NCBI RefSeq assembly: GCF_900102425.1
Contig: NZ_FNBT01000001.1
Location: 558,001 to 622,000, forward strand
Direction: 5' to 3'
DNA length: 64,000 nt
From: Blastococcus aurantiacus
GTDB lineage: Bacteria > Actinomycetota > Actinomycetes > Mycobacteriales > Geodermatophilaceae
In this document: in pieces, positions 51,568 to 62,128 of the stretch
How positions within the stretch are numbered: the stretch's first letter is position 1
Layout: the number at the start of each line of letters is the position of its first letter
The notes under the pieces: generated by a model
Told to the model about the DNA's origin: nothing
What the model saw: only the letters and a program-made list of their open reading frames with translations
Database searches by the model: none
Position numbers and translations under genes: made by a program

Positions 51568-52737
51568 TCAGCGCTCGGCGGCGAGCTCCGCGACGGAGTC
51601 CTCGTCGAGGAACTCCTCGATCGCCATGCGCGCCGCACCGACGCGGCCGGACAGGTCGGGCGCCTCGCTGACGGTGATCTCCAGCGCGCGGGCCGCGAGC
51701 GGCATCGACCGCTGGTAGACCGCCTCCCGGATGCCCGCGAGCAGCGGCACCCCGGCCCGCGCCACGCCACCGGTCATGACGATGCGGTGCGGGTTGAAGA
51801 AGTTGACCAGGGCCGCGAGCACCGTGCCGATGGTGCGGCCGGCGTCCCGGACCAGCTCCAGCGCGGCGCCGTCGCCGTGGGCGGCGAGCTGGACGACGTC
51901 CCGGACGGTCTCGACGCGCAGCCCCGCCGCACGGGCGTCGCGCAGCAGCGCCTGCCCGCCGGCGATGGCCTCCAGGCAGTTCTCCTGGCCGCAGCGGCAA
52001 CTGACGGTGCGGCCGCCAGGCTGGCCGACGTAGATGTGCCCGATGTCCCCGGCGCTGCCCTGGGCCCCGCGGTAGACCCGGCCCTCGACGATGACGCCGC
52101 AGCCGATGCCGGTGCCCACCTTGACCACGAGCAGGTCCTGCACCGACCCCGCGACGCCGATCTCGCCGAGGGCCATGACGTTGACGTCGTTGTCGACATA
52201 GACCGGGCACTCGTACCGGCCGAAGGCGCTGGGGATCGGGAAGTCGTGCCAGCCCGGCATGATCGGCGGGTACGACGGCCGGCCGGTCGAGAACTCCACG
52301 GGCCCGGGCACGCCGACGCCCACGGCGCAGACGTCGGCGGGGGCCAGCCCGGCCTCGGCAAGCACCTTCTGCGCCAGCTGGTCGACCTCGGCCAGCACCG
52401 CCCGCGGCCCGTCGGCGATGTCGATGGGGTGCCCGACGGTGGCCAGGATCTGCGCCGAGAGGTCGGTGACGGCGACGTCGACGCTGCTGGCGCCCAGATC
52501 GACGGCCAGGACGCACCCGGCCCGGCTGTTGAACTGCAGCAACGTCGGGGGCCGGCCCCCGGTGCTCCCGCCCCGGCCGCCCTCCTTCAGGAGGTTGGCG
52601 GCGATGAGCTGGTCCACCCGCGCGCTGACGGTGTTGCGGGAGGCCCCGGTGAGCGCCACGAGGTCGGCCCGGCTCCGCGCACGCCCGGTCCGCACGTGCC
52701 GCAGCAGTGCGCCGGCCGACGCGGAGGTGGACGCCAC
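51568..52737 (-). CDS. ROK family transcriptional repressor (XylR/NagC-type), copy 1
   Basis: This 389-residue regulator has an N-terminal winged HTH (SRADLVALTGASRNTVSARVDQLIAANLL) and a ROK sugar-kinase-like domain: VLAVDLGASSVDVAVTD, VGVGVPGPV, YVDNDVNVMALGE, VKVGTGIGCGVIVEGRVYRGAQGSAGDIGHI, and the zinc motif CRCGQENC. It likely senses a sugar and represses the ABC operon just downstream. The GTG start is taken; no strong ribosome site is seen. It lies 69 bp after xylA. Confidence 0.88.
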   Translation of the reverse strand: MASTSASAGALLRHVRTGRARSRADLVALTGASRNTVSARVDQLIAANLLKEGGRGGSTGGRPPTLLQFNSRAGCVLAVDLGASSVDVAVTDLSAQILATVGHPIDIADGPRAVLAEVDQLAQKVLAEAGLAPADVCAVGVGVPGPVEFSTGRPSYPPIMPGWHDFPIPSAFGRYECPVYVDNDVNVMALGEIGVAGSVQDLLVVKVGTGIGCGVIVEGRVYRGAQGSAGDIGHIYVGQPGGRTVSCRCGQENCLEAIAGGQALLRDARAAGLRVETVRDVVQLAAHGDGAALELVRDAGRTIGTVLAALVNFFNPHRIVMTGGVARAGVPLLAGIREAVYQRSMPLAARALEITVSEAPDLSGRVGAARMAIEEFLDEDSVAELAAER

Positions 52738-52806
52738 GCGGTCATAGTGGCACGGAGCGGCGTCCCCGCAGATGCTTCGCGCCCGATCGGGGCAGGGGGT
52801 CCTCCC

Positions 52807-53967
52807 TCAGCGGACGCCGAGCAGGTGCTCCATCGCCAGCTGGTCCAGCCGCTCGAACTGCAGGCCGCGCTCGCCGAGGGCGACCGGGTCGTGCGCCTCG
52901 TTCCGGAGCGCGTCGAGGGACTCCCCCTCCCCCAGGGTCGGGACGGCGAGCTCGCCCACCTTGGCGGCCTCCAGGGCCTCGGCGACCTCCGGATCGGCGC
53001 GGAAGGCCCGCACCTTGTCGCGCAGGATCAGGTAGTTGCGCATGCAGGCCCGCGCCGTCTCCCAGACGCCCTCGATGTCCTCGGTCCGCGGGGGCTTGTA
53101 GTCGAAGTGGACGTAGCCGTCGTAGGCCTTGCCCGTGCCGGAGCCGAGCATCGTGTCGACTGTCCAGAAGGCGCCGCGCAGGTTGCCCGCCCCGAACCGA
53201 AGGTCCTGGTCGAAGCGCGGGCCGTGCTGCCCGTTCAGGTCGATGTGGAACAGCTTGTCGTGCCACAGCGCCTGGGCGATGCCCTGCGCGAAGTTCAGCC
53301 CCGCCATCTCCTCGTGCCCGACCTCGGGGTTGAGCCCCACCCGGGACGGCTCGTCCAGCTCGTTGATGAAGGCGAGCGCGTGGCCGATGGAGGGCAGCAG
53401 GATGTCGCCGCGCGGCTCGTTCGGCTTGGGCTCCAGCGCGAAGCGGATGTCGTAGCCCTTGTCCCGGACGTAGGCGCAGAGGACGTCCATGCCCTCCTTG
53501 TAGCGGTCCAGGGCGGCGGCGACGTCCTTGCTGCCGCCGGACTCCGCGCCCTCGCGGCCGCCCCACAGCACGTAGGTCTTCGCGCCCAGCTCGGCGGCCA
53601 GGTCGATGTTGCGCAGCACCTTGGCGATCGCGTAGCGCCGGACGGCGCGGTCGTTGGCCGTGAAGCCGCCGTCTTTGAACACCGGCGCACCGAACAGGTT
53701 CGTGGTGGCCATCTCCACGCCCATGCCGGTCTCGTCCAGGGCCGCCTTGAACCGCTGCAGCGTGGCGTCGCGGGTCGCGTCGTCGGGCACCAGGTCGTCG
53801 TCGTGGAAGGTGACCGCGGCGGCACCCAGCTCGGCCAGCCGGTGCACGGCCTCGACCGGGTCGAGGAGCGGGCGCACCGCTCCGCCGAACACGTCGACGC
53901 CCTGCCAGCCGACGGTCCAGAGGCCGAAGCTGAACTTGTCGTCCTTGGTCGGGCTGTAGTGCGTCAT
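52807..53967 (-). CDS. xylA: Xylose isomerase
   Basis: This 386-residue enzyme converts D-xylose to D-xylulose. It starts [18 protein letters not shown] and has the catalytic His55 with Asp58 (TFHDDDLVP), the metal-ligand and Lys motif [27 protein letters not shown], and [22 protein letters not shown], all close to Streptomyces-type (class I) enzymes. The length of 386 residues is usual for that class. The ATG follows GGAGATC. It is between two ROK regulators and divergent, further up, from xylB. Confidence 0.96.
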   Translation of the reverse strand: MTHYSPTKDDKFSFGLWTVGWQGVDVFGGAVRPLLDPVEAVHRLAELGAAAVTFHDDDLVPDDATRDATLQRFKAALDETGMGVEMATTNLFGAPVFKDGGFTANDRAVRRYAIAKVLRNIDLAAELGAKTYVLWGGREGAESGGSKDVAAALDRYKEGMDVLCAYVRDKGYDIRFALEPKPNEPRGDILLPSIGHALAFINELDEPSRVGLNPEVGHEEMAGLNFAQGIAQALWHDKLFHIDLNGQHGPRFDQDLRFGAGNLRGAFWTVDTMLGSGTGKAYDGYVHFDYKPPRTEDIEGVWETARACMRNYLILRDKVRAFRADPEVAEALEAAKVGELAVPTLGEGESLDALRNEAHDPVALGERGLQFERLDQLAMEHLLGVR

Positions 53968-54005
53968 GCGGGATCTCCGTCCGGGGGGTTGCTCGGAATC
54001 TGGGG

Positions 54006-55298
54006 TCAGGGGTGCGACGGCTCAGGGGTGCGGGGCTCAGGGGTGCGGGGCTCGCGGACCGGCACGAGTGCCGGGTCGTCGAGCACCGACTCCAGGGCGA
54101 CGTGTGCGCCACCGCGGACGGCGGCGGTGAAGCCCAGGGTGGAGAGCACGACCCGCGCGCCGGCGCGGTCGGCGGCGAACACCCGCCTGCGGAGCGCCGC
54201 GGTCATCGGCTCCACGAGGAACCGGCCCAGGACGGCGAAGTAACCGCCCAGCAGGACGACCTGCGGGTCGACGAAGTTGATCAGCACGGCCGCGCCGGTG
54301 CCGAGGGCGGCGCCGACCCCCGCGAGTGCGTCGAGGGTCCGCCGGTCGCCGGCGTCGGCACGTGCGGCGATCTCGGCCAGCCGGGTCTCGAGGTCCCGGC
54401 TCGAGTCGCGCACGGGGTCCCCCGGGTCGGCGGCGGCCCGCAGCAGGGCGCCCAGGCCGACGACCGTCTCCCAGCAGCCGCGCCGGCCGCAGCCGCAGAC
54501 GACCGCGGGGTCGCCCAGCGGGTTGTGCCCGACCTCCCCGGCGAACCCGGCGGTCCCCCGCAGCAGCCGACCGTCGACGATCACTCCCCCGCCGACGCCG
54601 ACCTCGCCGGTCAGGTAGACCAGGTCTGGCGTGCGTGCCTCGGGCCCCGTGGCCCACTCCGCGATGGCGGACAGGTTCGCGTCGTTCTCCACGCGGACCG
54701 GGCAGCCCGGCCCGATGCGGGCGGTCAGGCCCGCGAGCACCGGCACGTCGTGCCACCCGAGGTTGGGCGCGAGGGTGACGACGCCGTCGACGCTGCGGAC
54801 CAGCCCCGGGACGGCGACGGTGAGCCCGACCGGGACGGCGTGGGACGTGGCGGCGCGGCCCTGCTCCACGAGCCGGGCCACCTCGTCGAGCGTGGCCTCG
54901 GCACCGAGGGCGGGGACGTCGAGGGCCACCCGCTGCTCGAACAGGACGTCGCCGGGCAGGTCGAGCACCAGGACGGCGACGAAATCGACGTTGAGCTCCA
55001 CCCCGATCGCGCAGACCGCCCGGCCGTCGAGCTGGACGAGCAGCCCCGGCCGGCCGACGGAACCGCCCCGGTGGACGTCGCCGGCGGTGACGAGGCCGCG
55101 GTCGGCGAGCTCGGCCACCAGGCTGGACACGGTGGCCTTGTTCAGGCCGGTCTCCTCGGCGATCCGCGCCCGGGAGCGCGGACCCTCGTCGCGCAGCAGG
55201 CGCAGCACCCGGCCGAGGTTGCCCCGGCGGACGGCGGCCTGGTCGGCGGGCGCTCCGCGGCCGGCGGCGCCGTCGGAAAGGGGACGTGGAGCCGTCAC
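54006..55298 (-). CDS. ROK family transcriptional regulator (XylR-type), copy 2
   Basis: This 430-residue repressor has a winged HTH ([29 protein letters not shown]) and a ROK domain ([68 protein letters not shown], zinc motif [10 protein letters not shown]). The divergent xylB and downstream xylA make it a probable xylose-responsive repressor. The C-terminal 15 residues repeat PRTPEP. It shares a 124-bp promoter region with xylB. Confidence 0.88.
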   Translation of the reverse strand: MTAPRPLSDGAAGRGAPADQAAVRRGNLGRVLRLLRDEGPRSRARIAEETGLNKATVSSLVAELADRGLVTAGDVHRGGSVGRPGLLVQLDGRAVCAIGVELNVDFVAVLVLDLPGDVLFEQRVALDVPALGAEATLDEVARLVEQGRAATSHAVPVGLTVAVPGLVRSVDGVVTLAPNLGWHDVPVLAGLTARIGPGCPVRVENDANLSAIAEWATGPEARTPDLVYLTGEVGVGGGVIVDGRLLRGTAGFAGEVGHNPLGDPAVVCGCGRRGCWETVVGLGALLRAAADPGDPVRDSSRDLETRLAEIAARADAGDRRTLDALAGVGAALGTGAAVLINFVDPQVVLLGGYFAVLGRFLVEPMTAALRRRVFAADRAGARVVLSTLGFTAAVRGGAHVALESVLDDPALVPVREPRTPEPRTPEPSHP

Positions 55299-55346
55299 GG
55301 CCGTCCCCCTGTCACCTCGTCGTGCGTATTCGTCGGTCGGGTCAAC

Positions 55347-55375
55347 AAATTAGGCTCCGACCCCTGTGTGGTCAA
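55347..55375 (-). promoter_or_regulatory. Promoter of the second ROK gene (and likely xylA)
   Basis: On the minus strand TTGACC (55370-55375) and TAATTT (55347-55352) lie 17 nt apart. It is in the divergent xylB region, so a repressor bound here could shut both directions. For xylB, TACAGT at 55388-55393 is the likely -10. Confidence 0.6.
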
Positions 55376-55422
55376 GGTCACCGGCGCTACAGTCCGCCCG
55401 TGATGTCCTCCCGGCGGCCCCG

Positions 55423-56853
55423 ATGACCGGCGCCCGGCGCCTCGTCGCGGGCGTCGACACCTCCACCCAGGCCTGCAAGGTCGTCGTCCGCGACGCCGGG
55501 ACCGGGGAGCTCGTCCGCAGCGGCCGGGCGCCCCACCCTCCGGGCACCGAGGTGCCACCCAGCGCGTGGGAGACGGCCTTCGCGGCGGCCGCGGCTGAGG
55601 CCGGCGGCCTGGACGACGTCGCGGCCCTCGCCGTCGGCGGCCAGCAGCACGGCATGGTCTGCCTGGACGAGGACGGCGAGGTGGTCCGTGACGCGCTGCT
55701 GTGGAACGACGTCCGCTCGGCCGCCGCCGCGCGCGACCTGGTCCTCGAACTCGGCGACGGCGACGAGGCGGCCGGCCGGCAGGCGTGGGCGGACGCGGTG
55801 GGCCTGGTGCCCGTCGCCTCCTTCACCGCGACCAAGCTGCGCTGGCTGGCCGACGCGGAACCCGCGCACGCCGATCGCACCGCCGCGGTCTGCCTCCCCC
55901 ACGACTGGCTGACCTGGCGGCTCTCCGAGGGGCGTGCACTCGGCACGCTGACCACCGACCGGGGCGACGCGAGCGGCACCGCCTACTGGTCGGCGCGCAC
56001 CGGGCAGTACCGCCCCGACCTGCTGGAACGGGCGATGCGCGGACGCCGCCCCGCCGTGCCCCGGGTCGCGGGTCCCGCCGAGCGGGTCGGCACGCTCGCG
56101 GGCTCCGGTGCGGCGTTGGGGCCCGGCACCGGCGACAACGCGGCGGCCGCGCTCGGGCTGGCCGCCCGCCCCGGCGATGTCGTCGTCTCCATCGGGACCT
56201 CGGGCGTCGTCTCGGCCGTCACGCCCACCGCCGTCGCCGACGTCACCGGCACCGTCGCGGGGTTCGCCGACGCGACCGGCAACCACCTGCCGCTGGTCGC
56301 CACCCTCAACGCCGCCCGGGTGCTGGACGCCGCGGCGCGGATGCTCGGCGTCGACCACGCCACCCTCTCCGACCTGGCCCTGGCCGCCCCCTCGGGCGCC
56401 GACGGGCTGGTCCTGGTTCCCTACCTGGAGGGCGAGCGGACCCCGAACCTGCCGCACGCCACCGGTGCGGTGCACGGGCTCACGCTGCGCACCTCCACTC
56501 CCGCGCACCTCGCCCGCGCGGCCGTCGAGGGCCTGCTCTGCGGGCTGGCCGACGGCATCGAGGCGGTGGCGGCGCAGGGCGTCCGGATCGAACGGGTGCT
56601 CCTGGTGGGCGGCGCCGCCCGCTCCCCCGCCGTGCAGCAGCTGGCCCCGGGAATCCTCGGGCACCGGGTGCTGGTGCCGCCGCTGGGCGAGTACGTGGCC
56701 GACGGCGCGGCGCGGCAGGCCGCCTGGGTGCTGTCCGGTGCCGACGCGCCGCCGGACTGGGCGCAGCCGGGGCTGCGGTCGTTCGAGGCACCGCCGGCCC
56801 CCTGGGTGCGCGAGCGCTACGCCGAGGTGCGCGGCCGCACCGACGGCCAGTAG
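55423..56853 (+). CDS. xylB: Xylulokinase
   Basis: This 476-residue FGGY kinase phosphorylates D-xylulose to xylulose 5-phosphate. It contains [17 protein letters not shown] (phosphate 1), [49 protein letters not shown] with the catalytic-type Asp, [24 protein letters not shown], and [15 protein letters not shown]. The ATG at 55423 is the first start compatible with the family. It is divergent from the ROK gene and completes the xylA-xylB pathway. Confidence 0.93.
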   Translation: MTGARRLVAGVDTSTQACKVVVRDAGTGELVRSGRAPHPPGTEVPPSAWETAFAAAAAEAGGLDDVAALAVGGQQHGMVCLDEDGEVVRDALLWNDVRSAAAARDLVLELGDGDEAAGRQAWADAVGLVPVASFTATKLRWLADAEPAHADRTAAVCLPHDWLTWRLSEGRALGTLTTDRGDASGTAYWSARTGQYRPDLLERAMRGRRPAVPRVAGPAERVGTLAGSGAALGPGTGDNAAAALGLAARPGDVVVSIGTSGVVSAVTPTAVADVTGTVAGFADATGNHLPLVATLNAARVLDAAARMLGVDHATLSDLALAAPSGADGLVLVPYLEGERTPNLPHATGAVHGLTLRTSTPAHLARAAVEGLLCGLADGIEAVAAQGVRIERVLLVGGAARSPAVQQLAPGILGHRVLVPPLGEYVADGAARQAAWVLSGADAPPDWAQPGLRSFEAPPAPWVRERYAEVRGRTDGQ

Positions 56854-56915
56854 GAGGACTTCCTCGCCCCCCACCTTCGCCCGCTCGGGGCGGGACCCTG
56901 GACGAGGCCGTTCCA

Positions 56916-57563
56916 TCACCTCACCAGGAGGGCAACGACCTCGGCGGGGTGGGTCTGCGGCGTCATGTGCGCCGCACCGGGTAGCTCGACCAGCCGGCCC
57001 CGGGGCGCGGCGCGCGCCAGCGACGTCGCCCAGTCCGCGGGGCACAGCGCGTCCCGGGTGCCGCGCACCACCGTGACCGGGACGGCGACCCCCGGCAGCC
57101 GCAGCTCGATCCGGTCCGGCGCCGTCCGGCGCCACAGCGCACGCATCGCCCGCGGCCCGGTGTGCAGCCACTGGGCGAGGATGCGCGGCACCTGCCACCA
57201 CGGCTCCCCCACCGCCGTCCGCACCCAGGCCGCGACCAGCCCGGGCAGCCGGCGCAGCCGCGGGTCCGTGGTCGGCCCGAGCAGCACGACCGCGGCCACG
57301 CGCTCGTCCCGCTGGGCCACGGCCACCACGACCTGGCAGCTCTGCGAGTGCCCGACCAGCACGACCGGCCCGTCGCCCAGCCGCGACCGGACCTCGCCGG
57401 CCAGCGTCTCCAGCGCGGGAACCGGTTTCCTCCGGCCCATCCCGGGCAGGTGGAGGACGGTTGCCGGCACCGACGCCGGCAACCGGTCCAGCACGCCCGA
57501 CCAGGACCGCTCGTCCAGCCCCAGACCCGGGACGACGACGACCCGGGCGGGCGCGGTGGACAT
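56916..57563 (-). CDS. Alpha/beta hydrolase
   Basis: This 215-residue hydrolase has VVVVPGLGLDERSW, the nucleophile elbow VVLVGHSQSCQVVVA (Ser in GHSQS), a putative acid in VVRGTRDALCPADW, and the catalytic His in PGAAHMTPQTHPAEV. It is a small esterase-like protein whose substrate cannot be told. The ATG at 57563 starts the first beta strand. It is divergent from the NADH dehydrogenase gene. Confidence 0.82.
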   Translation of the reverse strand: MSTAPARVVVVPGLGLDERSWSGVLDRLPASVPATVLHLPGMGRRKPVPALETLAGEVRSRLGDGPVVLVGHSQSCQVVVAVAQRDERVAAVVLLGPTTDPRLRRLPGLVAAWVRTAVGEPWWQVPRILAQWLHTGPRAMRALWRRTAPDRIELRLPGVAVPVTVVRGTRDALCPADWATSLARAAPRGRLVELPGAAHMTPQTHPAEVVALLVR

Positions 57564-57677
57564 CCTCAGCGGTCTACCCGACCGGCCTCCCGCGGGCCAG
57601 CCGGAGCCCGGGACTGTGGTCCGTATCGCCCGGGGTCGCGGGGGGCCGACGGGGCTCGGAGTGGGAGAATCGTGAGC

Positions 57678-59105
57678 ATGACGACACCAGCGACGCGTAC
57701 GTCCGCCGGACGCGAGACCGACAGCGGCCGGCCCCGCGTCGTCATCATCGGGTCCGGATTCGGCGGGCTCTTCGCCGCCAAGGCGCTCAAGCGCGCCCCC
57801 CTCGACGTGACGCTGATCGGCAAGACCGCCAACCACCTGTTCCAGCCGCTGCTCTACCAGGTGGCCACGGGGATCCTCTCCGAGGGCGAGATCGCCCCCG
57901 CGACCCGCGAGATCCTCAAGCACCAGGACAACACGCGAGTCGTGCTGGGCGAGGTCACCGACATCGACCTGACCGCCCGCACGGTCACCTCGACGATCCT
58001 GGGCCGCACCACGGTGCACCCCTACGACGAGCTGATCGTCGCCGCGGGTGCCGGGCAGTCCTACTTCGGCAACGACCAGTTCGCCGAGTTCGCACCCGGC
58101 ATGAAGAGCATCGACGACGCCCTCGAGCTGCGCGGCCGCATCTTCGGCGCCTTCGAGCTCGCCGAGCTGGCCACCGACCAGGCCGAGATCGACCGGCTGA
58201 TGACCTTCGTCGTCGTGGGCGCCGGCCCGACCGGGGTCGAGATGGCCGGCCAGATCGCCGAGCTCGCCCGGCGCACCCTGAAGCGGGACTTCCGCAACAT
58301 CGACCCGACGCAGGCGCGGATCATCCTGCTGGACGCCGCCCCGATCGTGCTGCCGTCCTTCGGCGAGAAGCTCGGCGACGCCGCTCGCCGGCACCTCAAC
58401 CGGATCGGCGTCGAGGTGCAGCTGGACGCCATGGTCACCGACGTGGACGCCGACGGCCTCGACGTCAAGGACGCCGACGGCACGGTCCGCCGGATCAACG
58501 CCGCCACCAAGATCTGGGCGGCCGGGGTCCAGGCCTCCGGGCTGGGCCGGCTCCTCGGCGAGCAGTCCGGCGCCGAGGTCGACCGGGCCGGCCGCATCTC
58601 GGTGCAGCCCGACCTCACGCTGCCCGGGCACCCCGAGGTGCACGTCGTCGGCGACATGATGGCGCTGACCAAGCTGCCGGGAGTCGCCCAGGTCGCCATC
58701 CAGGGCGGCCGCTACGCCGCCGACGCCATCAAGCGCAAGCTTGACGGAAAGCAGCCGAAGGGCCCGTTCAAGTACAAGGACAAGGGCTCCATGGCGACGA
58801 TCTCGCGGTTCTCCGCGGTCGCCGACATCGGGAAGTTCAAGTTCGAGGGCTTCATCGCCTGGGTGCTGTGGCTGGTCGTCCACCTCATGTACATCGTGGG
58901 CTTCAAGAGCCGCTTCACCACGGTGTTCCACTGGCTGATCAGCTTCCTCGGCCGGGGCCGCTCGCAGCGCGTGGCCACCCAGCAGCAGGTGTACGGCCGG
59001 CTGGCGCTCGAGCAGCTGGGTGCCGGGTGGGAGGTCTCCAAGACCGGCGGCCCCAAGGACCCGACCGCCGACGACCAGGACATGACCAACCGCGACTCCG
59101 CCTGA
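57678..59105 (+). CDS. ndh: Type II NADH:quinone oxidoreductase (NDH-2)
   Basis: This 475-residue flavoprotein passes electrons from NADH to membrane quinone without pumping protons. FAD motif VVIIGSGFGGLFAAKAL is at about 21-37, NADH motif FVVVGAGPTGVEMAGQIAEL near 176-195, quinone-site AAGAGQSYFGN and the end block HVVGDMMALTKLPGVAQVAIQGG. C-terminal hydrophobic segments (FIAWVLWLVVHLMYIVGF) anchor it to the membrane, typical of actinobacterial Ndh. The ATG at 57678 is used; a GTG at 57672 with GGAG nearby is an alternative. Confidence 0.92.
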   Translation: MTTPATRTSAGRETDSGRPRVVIIGSGFGGLFAAKALKRAPLDVTLIGKTANHLFQPLLYQVATGILSEGEIAPATREILKHQDNTRVVLGEVTDIDLTARTVTSTILGRTTVHPYDELIVAAGAGQSYFGNDQFAEFAPGMKSIDDALELRGRIFGAFELAELATDQAEIDRLMTFVVVGAGPTGVEMAGQIAELARRTLKRDFRNIDPTQARIILLDAAPIVLPSFGEKLGDAARRHLNRIGVEVQLDAMVTDVDADGLDVKDADGTVRRINAATKIWAAGVQASGLGRLLGEQSGAEVDRAGRISVQPDLTLPGHPEVHVVGDMMALTKLPGVAQVAIQGGRYAADAIKRKLDGKQPKGPFKYKDKGSMATISRFSAVADIGKFKFEGFIAWVLWLVVHLMYIVGFKSRFTTVFHWLISFLGRGRSQRVATQQQVYGRLALEQLGAGWEVSKTGGPKDPTADDQDMTNRDSA

Positions 59106-59188
59106 CCCGTCCCGCCGGGCCACGGCGGCCTGACGCATGCTTCCTGGCACGCCGATTGCGGTGCGCCGGCCCGGGTAGGCCGCCCGGC

Positions 59189-60514
59189 GTGCCGAGTGCC
59201 AGGGGTCAACGCAGCGCCGCCCGTTCGCAGTCACCACTGTGGGTCTGGCCGGCGGTGACAGCAGCGGTCGCCGCCGGGCTGGGTCTGCTGCTCAGCGACG
59301 TGAAACCTCGCAGCGGCATCCTCGCGGACCTGTGGCCGAGTGACACCAGCGCAGCGGGAAGTCTCCTCCAACTCGTGGCGACGGCCGCGGTCACCATCAC
59401 CACGCTCACGTTCAGCATCACGATCGTCGCGCTCCAGCTGGCCTCGCAGCAGTTCTCGCCCCGGCTGCTCCGCGACTTCGTCCGCGACCCGGTCACCAAG
59501 CGGGTGCTGTCGATCCTCTCCGCGACGTTCGTCTTCTCGATCACCGGACTGCGCGGGCTCAACTCGGCTCAGCCGGTACCCAGTTTGGTGCTGCTGACGG
59601 CAGCGCTGCTCGGCATCGCGTCCCTCGGCGCGCTGCTGGTCTTCATCAGTCACATGGTGCGCATGCTCCGAGTCGACACGATGATGACCCGCGTCCACAC
59701 CGACGCCCGCCGCGCCATCGAGCAGTTCTACCCCCCTTACGACGACGACCAGCAGCGGTCCCCCGACGAGCTGGAGCTCGACGCCTCCACCGGCTCGTTG
59801 GTCACCGCGCACGACAGCGGGTTCGTGGAGGTGGTGGACGTTGGCACGCTGGTCGACAGCGCCCGGCAGCACGACGCCGTCGTCCGCGTCCAGGTGCGGC
59901 CCGGCGACCAGGTCACCCAGGGCACGCCGATCGCCACCGTCTGGAGCCGAGCCGGCGACGAGCTGACGGACGCCGTCCGCGCGGCGGTGGTGCTCAACAA
60001 CGAGCGCACCATCGACCAGGACGCCGGCTTCGGGTTCCGCCAGCTCGAGGACATCGCCGTGAAGGCCATGTCACCGTCGGTCAACGACCCGGTGACTGCG
60101 GCGACCGCGGCCGGGCACATGGCCGATCTGCTCGTCCGGTTGACCGGCCGACGGCTCGGCGCGACCCTGCACGAGGACGAGGACGGGACCGGTCGCGCAA
60201 TCGTGCCCGACCGCGATCTGCGCTACTACCTCGACCTGTCCTGTGGCCAGCTGTCCCGGTTCGGTGCCGACGAACCCACCGTTCTCATGGCGCTGCTGCG
60301 CATGCTCCGGGACGTGGCCGTGGCTTGCCGCGACGACCAACAGCGGGCCGAGGTCGCGCGGGCTGCCGACCTGGTCGCGGGTGAGCTCTCCCCCGAGCGC
60401 AACGACGTCGACACCTCAGCGGTGCAGGACCACCGCGACCGGGTCGGCGCCGCCCTGGAAGGACGGTTGGAGGCGGCCTTCGGCGACCGGGCGGGGGAGA
60501 CGCGGTCCATGTGA
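59189..60514 (+). CDS. DUF2254 membrane protein
   Basis: This 441-residue protein has four hydrophobic helices in the first 150 residues (VWPAVTAAVAAGLGLLLSD, LLQLVATAAVTITTLTFSITIVALQL, VLSILSATFVFSITGLRGL, and LVLLTAALLGIASLGALLVFISHMVRML) and the family motif FSITIVALQLASQQFSPRLLRDFVRD. A long cytoplasmic C-terminal domain follows (about 170-441), with the conserved FRQLEDIAVKAMSPSVNDPVTA. The family has no known role. The GTG start is inferred from the conserved N-terminus. Confidence 0.82.
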   Translation: MPSARGQRSAARSQSPLWVWPAVTAAVAAGLGLLLSDVKPRSGILADLWPSDTSAAGSLLQLVATAAVTITTLTFSITIVALQLASQQFSPRLLRDFVRDPVTKRVLSILSATFVFSITGLRGLNSAQPVPSLVLLTAALLGIASLGALLVFISHMVRMLRVDTMMTRVHTDARRAIEQFYPPYDDDQQRSPDELELDASTGSLVTAHDSGFVEVVDVGTLVDSARQHDAVVRVQVRPGDQVTQGTPIATVWSRAGDELTDAVRAAVVLNNERTIDQDAGFGFRQLEDIAVKAMSPSVNDPVTAATAAGHMADLLVRLTGRRLGATLHEDEDGTGRAIVPDRDLRYYLDLSCGQLSRFGADEPTVLMALLRMLRDVAVACRDDQQRAEVARAADLVAGELSPERNDVDTSAVQDHRDRVGAALEGRLEAAFGDRAGETRSM

Positions 60515-60641
60515 GCGGCGGTCGTGTCCTCATCCCGCCACCGGGCCGTGATCGGTGCCAGGACGAGCACGCCCGACCGGATCACGAGGCCGCCCACGAC
60601 GTCGAGGTTGTGCGGGGGGCGGGCGGCGGGCGGCGGCAACC

Positions 60642-61943
60642 TCAGACCGCCTCCGAGGCCAGCGGCACGTGCTCGTCGGCCCGCTCCAGGTGCAGCGGCT
60701 GCAGCGGTGAGGTCTGCTCCAGGTGGAGGAACGCGTCGTAGCGCTCGCCGAGCACGGTGGGCACGTAGTTCCCCCACCGCTCCCGCTCGGGCCGGTACAC
60801 CACGCCGATGGCGCGGTGGTCCAGCCGCCGGTCCAGCCAGCCGGGTTGTTCCGTGCGGGGGAAGACGAACAGCGAGTCCTCCCCCACGGCATCGTGCAGC
60901 AGCGCCTCCAGGCTGCCCGCGCGGGCCGGGGGCACGGACATGCGGGTCATCTGGGCGCCCCACTCGGCACCGGCGATGACGCTGCCCCGGTGCCCGCCGA
61001 AGCCGACCAGGACCACGTCGCCGCGCCCGTGCCGTTCGCGCAGCAGCTGACCCACCGTGACCATGCCGCCGGGAGCCATGTCCGTGGCCCGGGCGTCGCC
61101 GATGTGGGTGTTGTGCTCCCACACCACGACCTTGCCGCCGGTGTGCTCGAGCAGCCGGTCGAGGACGTCGACCATGTGCACGTCCCGGACGTTCCAGGAC
61201 GCCGCCGACCCCTGCACCATCGCCCGGTGGTAGCGCTCCGCGTCGACCACCACCGCGGCGTTCTGCTCGGCGGAGAAGCGGGCCTCCGCGTCCTCCGCCC
61301 GAGCCTCCCGCCGTCCCCGGTCCGCGCACAGCGAGCGCAGGACCTCGACCGCCGCGTCCTCGCAGCTCGTGGGCGAGAGCCGGTGCGCGAAGGCGTACTC
61401 GGCGCCGTCCTCGCCGTAGGGCTCGAAGCAGGCCAGCGCGCGCCGCGCCTGGCCGACGTGCTCCGGCTCGTTGGCCTCCAGCCAGGCGATGAGCTCGTGC
61501 ATCGAGTCCCACAGGCTGTAGACGTCCAGGCCGTAGAACCCGGCCCGGTCCTCCTCGCTCCGGTCGGCGTTGTGCCGGCGCAGCCACCGGCAGAAGTCGA
61601 CGACGTCGTCGTTGCCCCACATCCAGGTCGGCCAGCGGGCGATGGCGTCGAGGGCGTCCCGGGGGTCCTCGTCGGCACCCGGCCGCAACCGCACGCTCCG
61701 GTTCACCCGGAAGCAGTCGGGCCAGTCGCCCTCGACCGCGACGACGGTGAACCCGCGTTCCTCGATGAGGCGGCGGGTGAGGGCGGCGCGCCAGGCGTAG
61801 TACTCGTGCGTGCCGTGGCTCGCCTCGCCCACCGCGACGATCCGCGCGTCGCCGATCCGCTCCAGCAACGGGTCCAGGTCCCCCGCACGCCGCAACGGCC
61901 GCGCCAGGGCGCGCACCTCTCGTCGGTCCTCCCCGTCGGTCAT
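60642..61943 (-). CDS. Erythromycin esterase-family protein (EreA/ChaN-like hydrolase)
   Basis: This 433-residue protein has the erythromycin esterase fold: VAVGEASHGTHEYYAWRAAL near residue 37 with the catalytic His/Glu set, VAVEGDWPDC, YGLDVYSLWDSMHELIAWL, VVVWEHNTHIGDARAT and VGFGGHRGSVIAG. True EreA/EreB hydrolyse the macrolide lactone, but most environmental homologues have unknown targets, so resistance should not be assumed. A purine-rich GAGGGGG site precedes its ATG. Confidence 0.85.
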   Translation of the reverse strand: MTDGEDRREVRALARPLRRAGDLDPLLERIGDARIVAVGEASHGTHEYYAWRAALTRRLIEERGFTVVAVEGDWPDCFRVNRSVRLRPGADEDPRDALDAIARWPTWMWGNDDVVDFCRWLRRHNADRSEEDRAGFYGLDVYSLWDSMHELIAWLEANEPEHVGQARRALACFEPYGEDGAEYAFAHRLSPTSCEDAAVEVLRSLCADRGRREARAEDAEARFSAEQNAAVVVDAERYHRAMVQGSAASWNVRDVHMVDVLDRLLEHTGGKVVVWEHNTHIGDARATDMAPGGMVTVGQLLRERHGRGDVVLVGFGGHRGSVIAGAEWGAQMTRMSVPPARAGSLEALLHDAVGEDSLFVFPRTEQPGWLDRRLDHRAIGVVYRPERERWGNYVPTVLGERYDAFLHLEQTSPLQPLHLERADEHVPLASEAV

Positions 61944-62128
61944 CGCCGCCCCCTCGCCGTCATCGTGAGGCGGCACACCTACCCCGGACGGGATGGGCCG
62001 CATCCTCGAGCGGGCCTCGCGCGTTCGTCCCGGTAGGAGCCCGCCGATGCACGAGGCCTCCCCCCGCCGGGGCACGCCGGTGGCCAGGTGGTACCGGGGA
62101 GGCGGCCGACACCGGGAGGATGCACGGC

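Noticed and set aside
60642..61943. Macrolide resistance gene
   Set aside because: The fold is right but family membership alone does not show macrolide hydrolysis, so the function was kept general.
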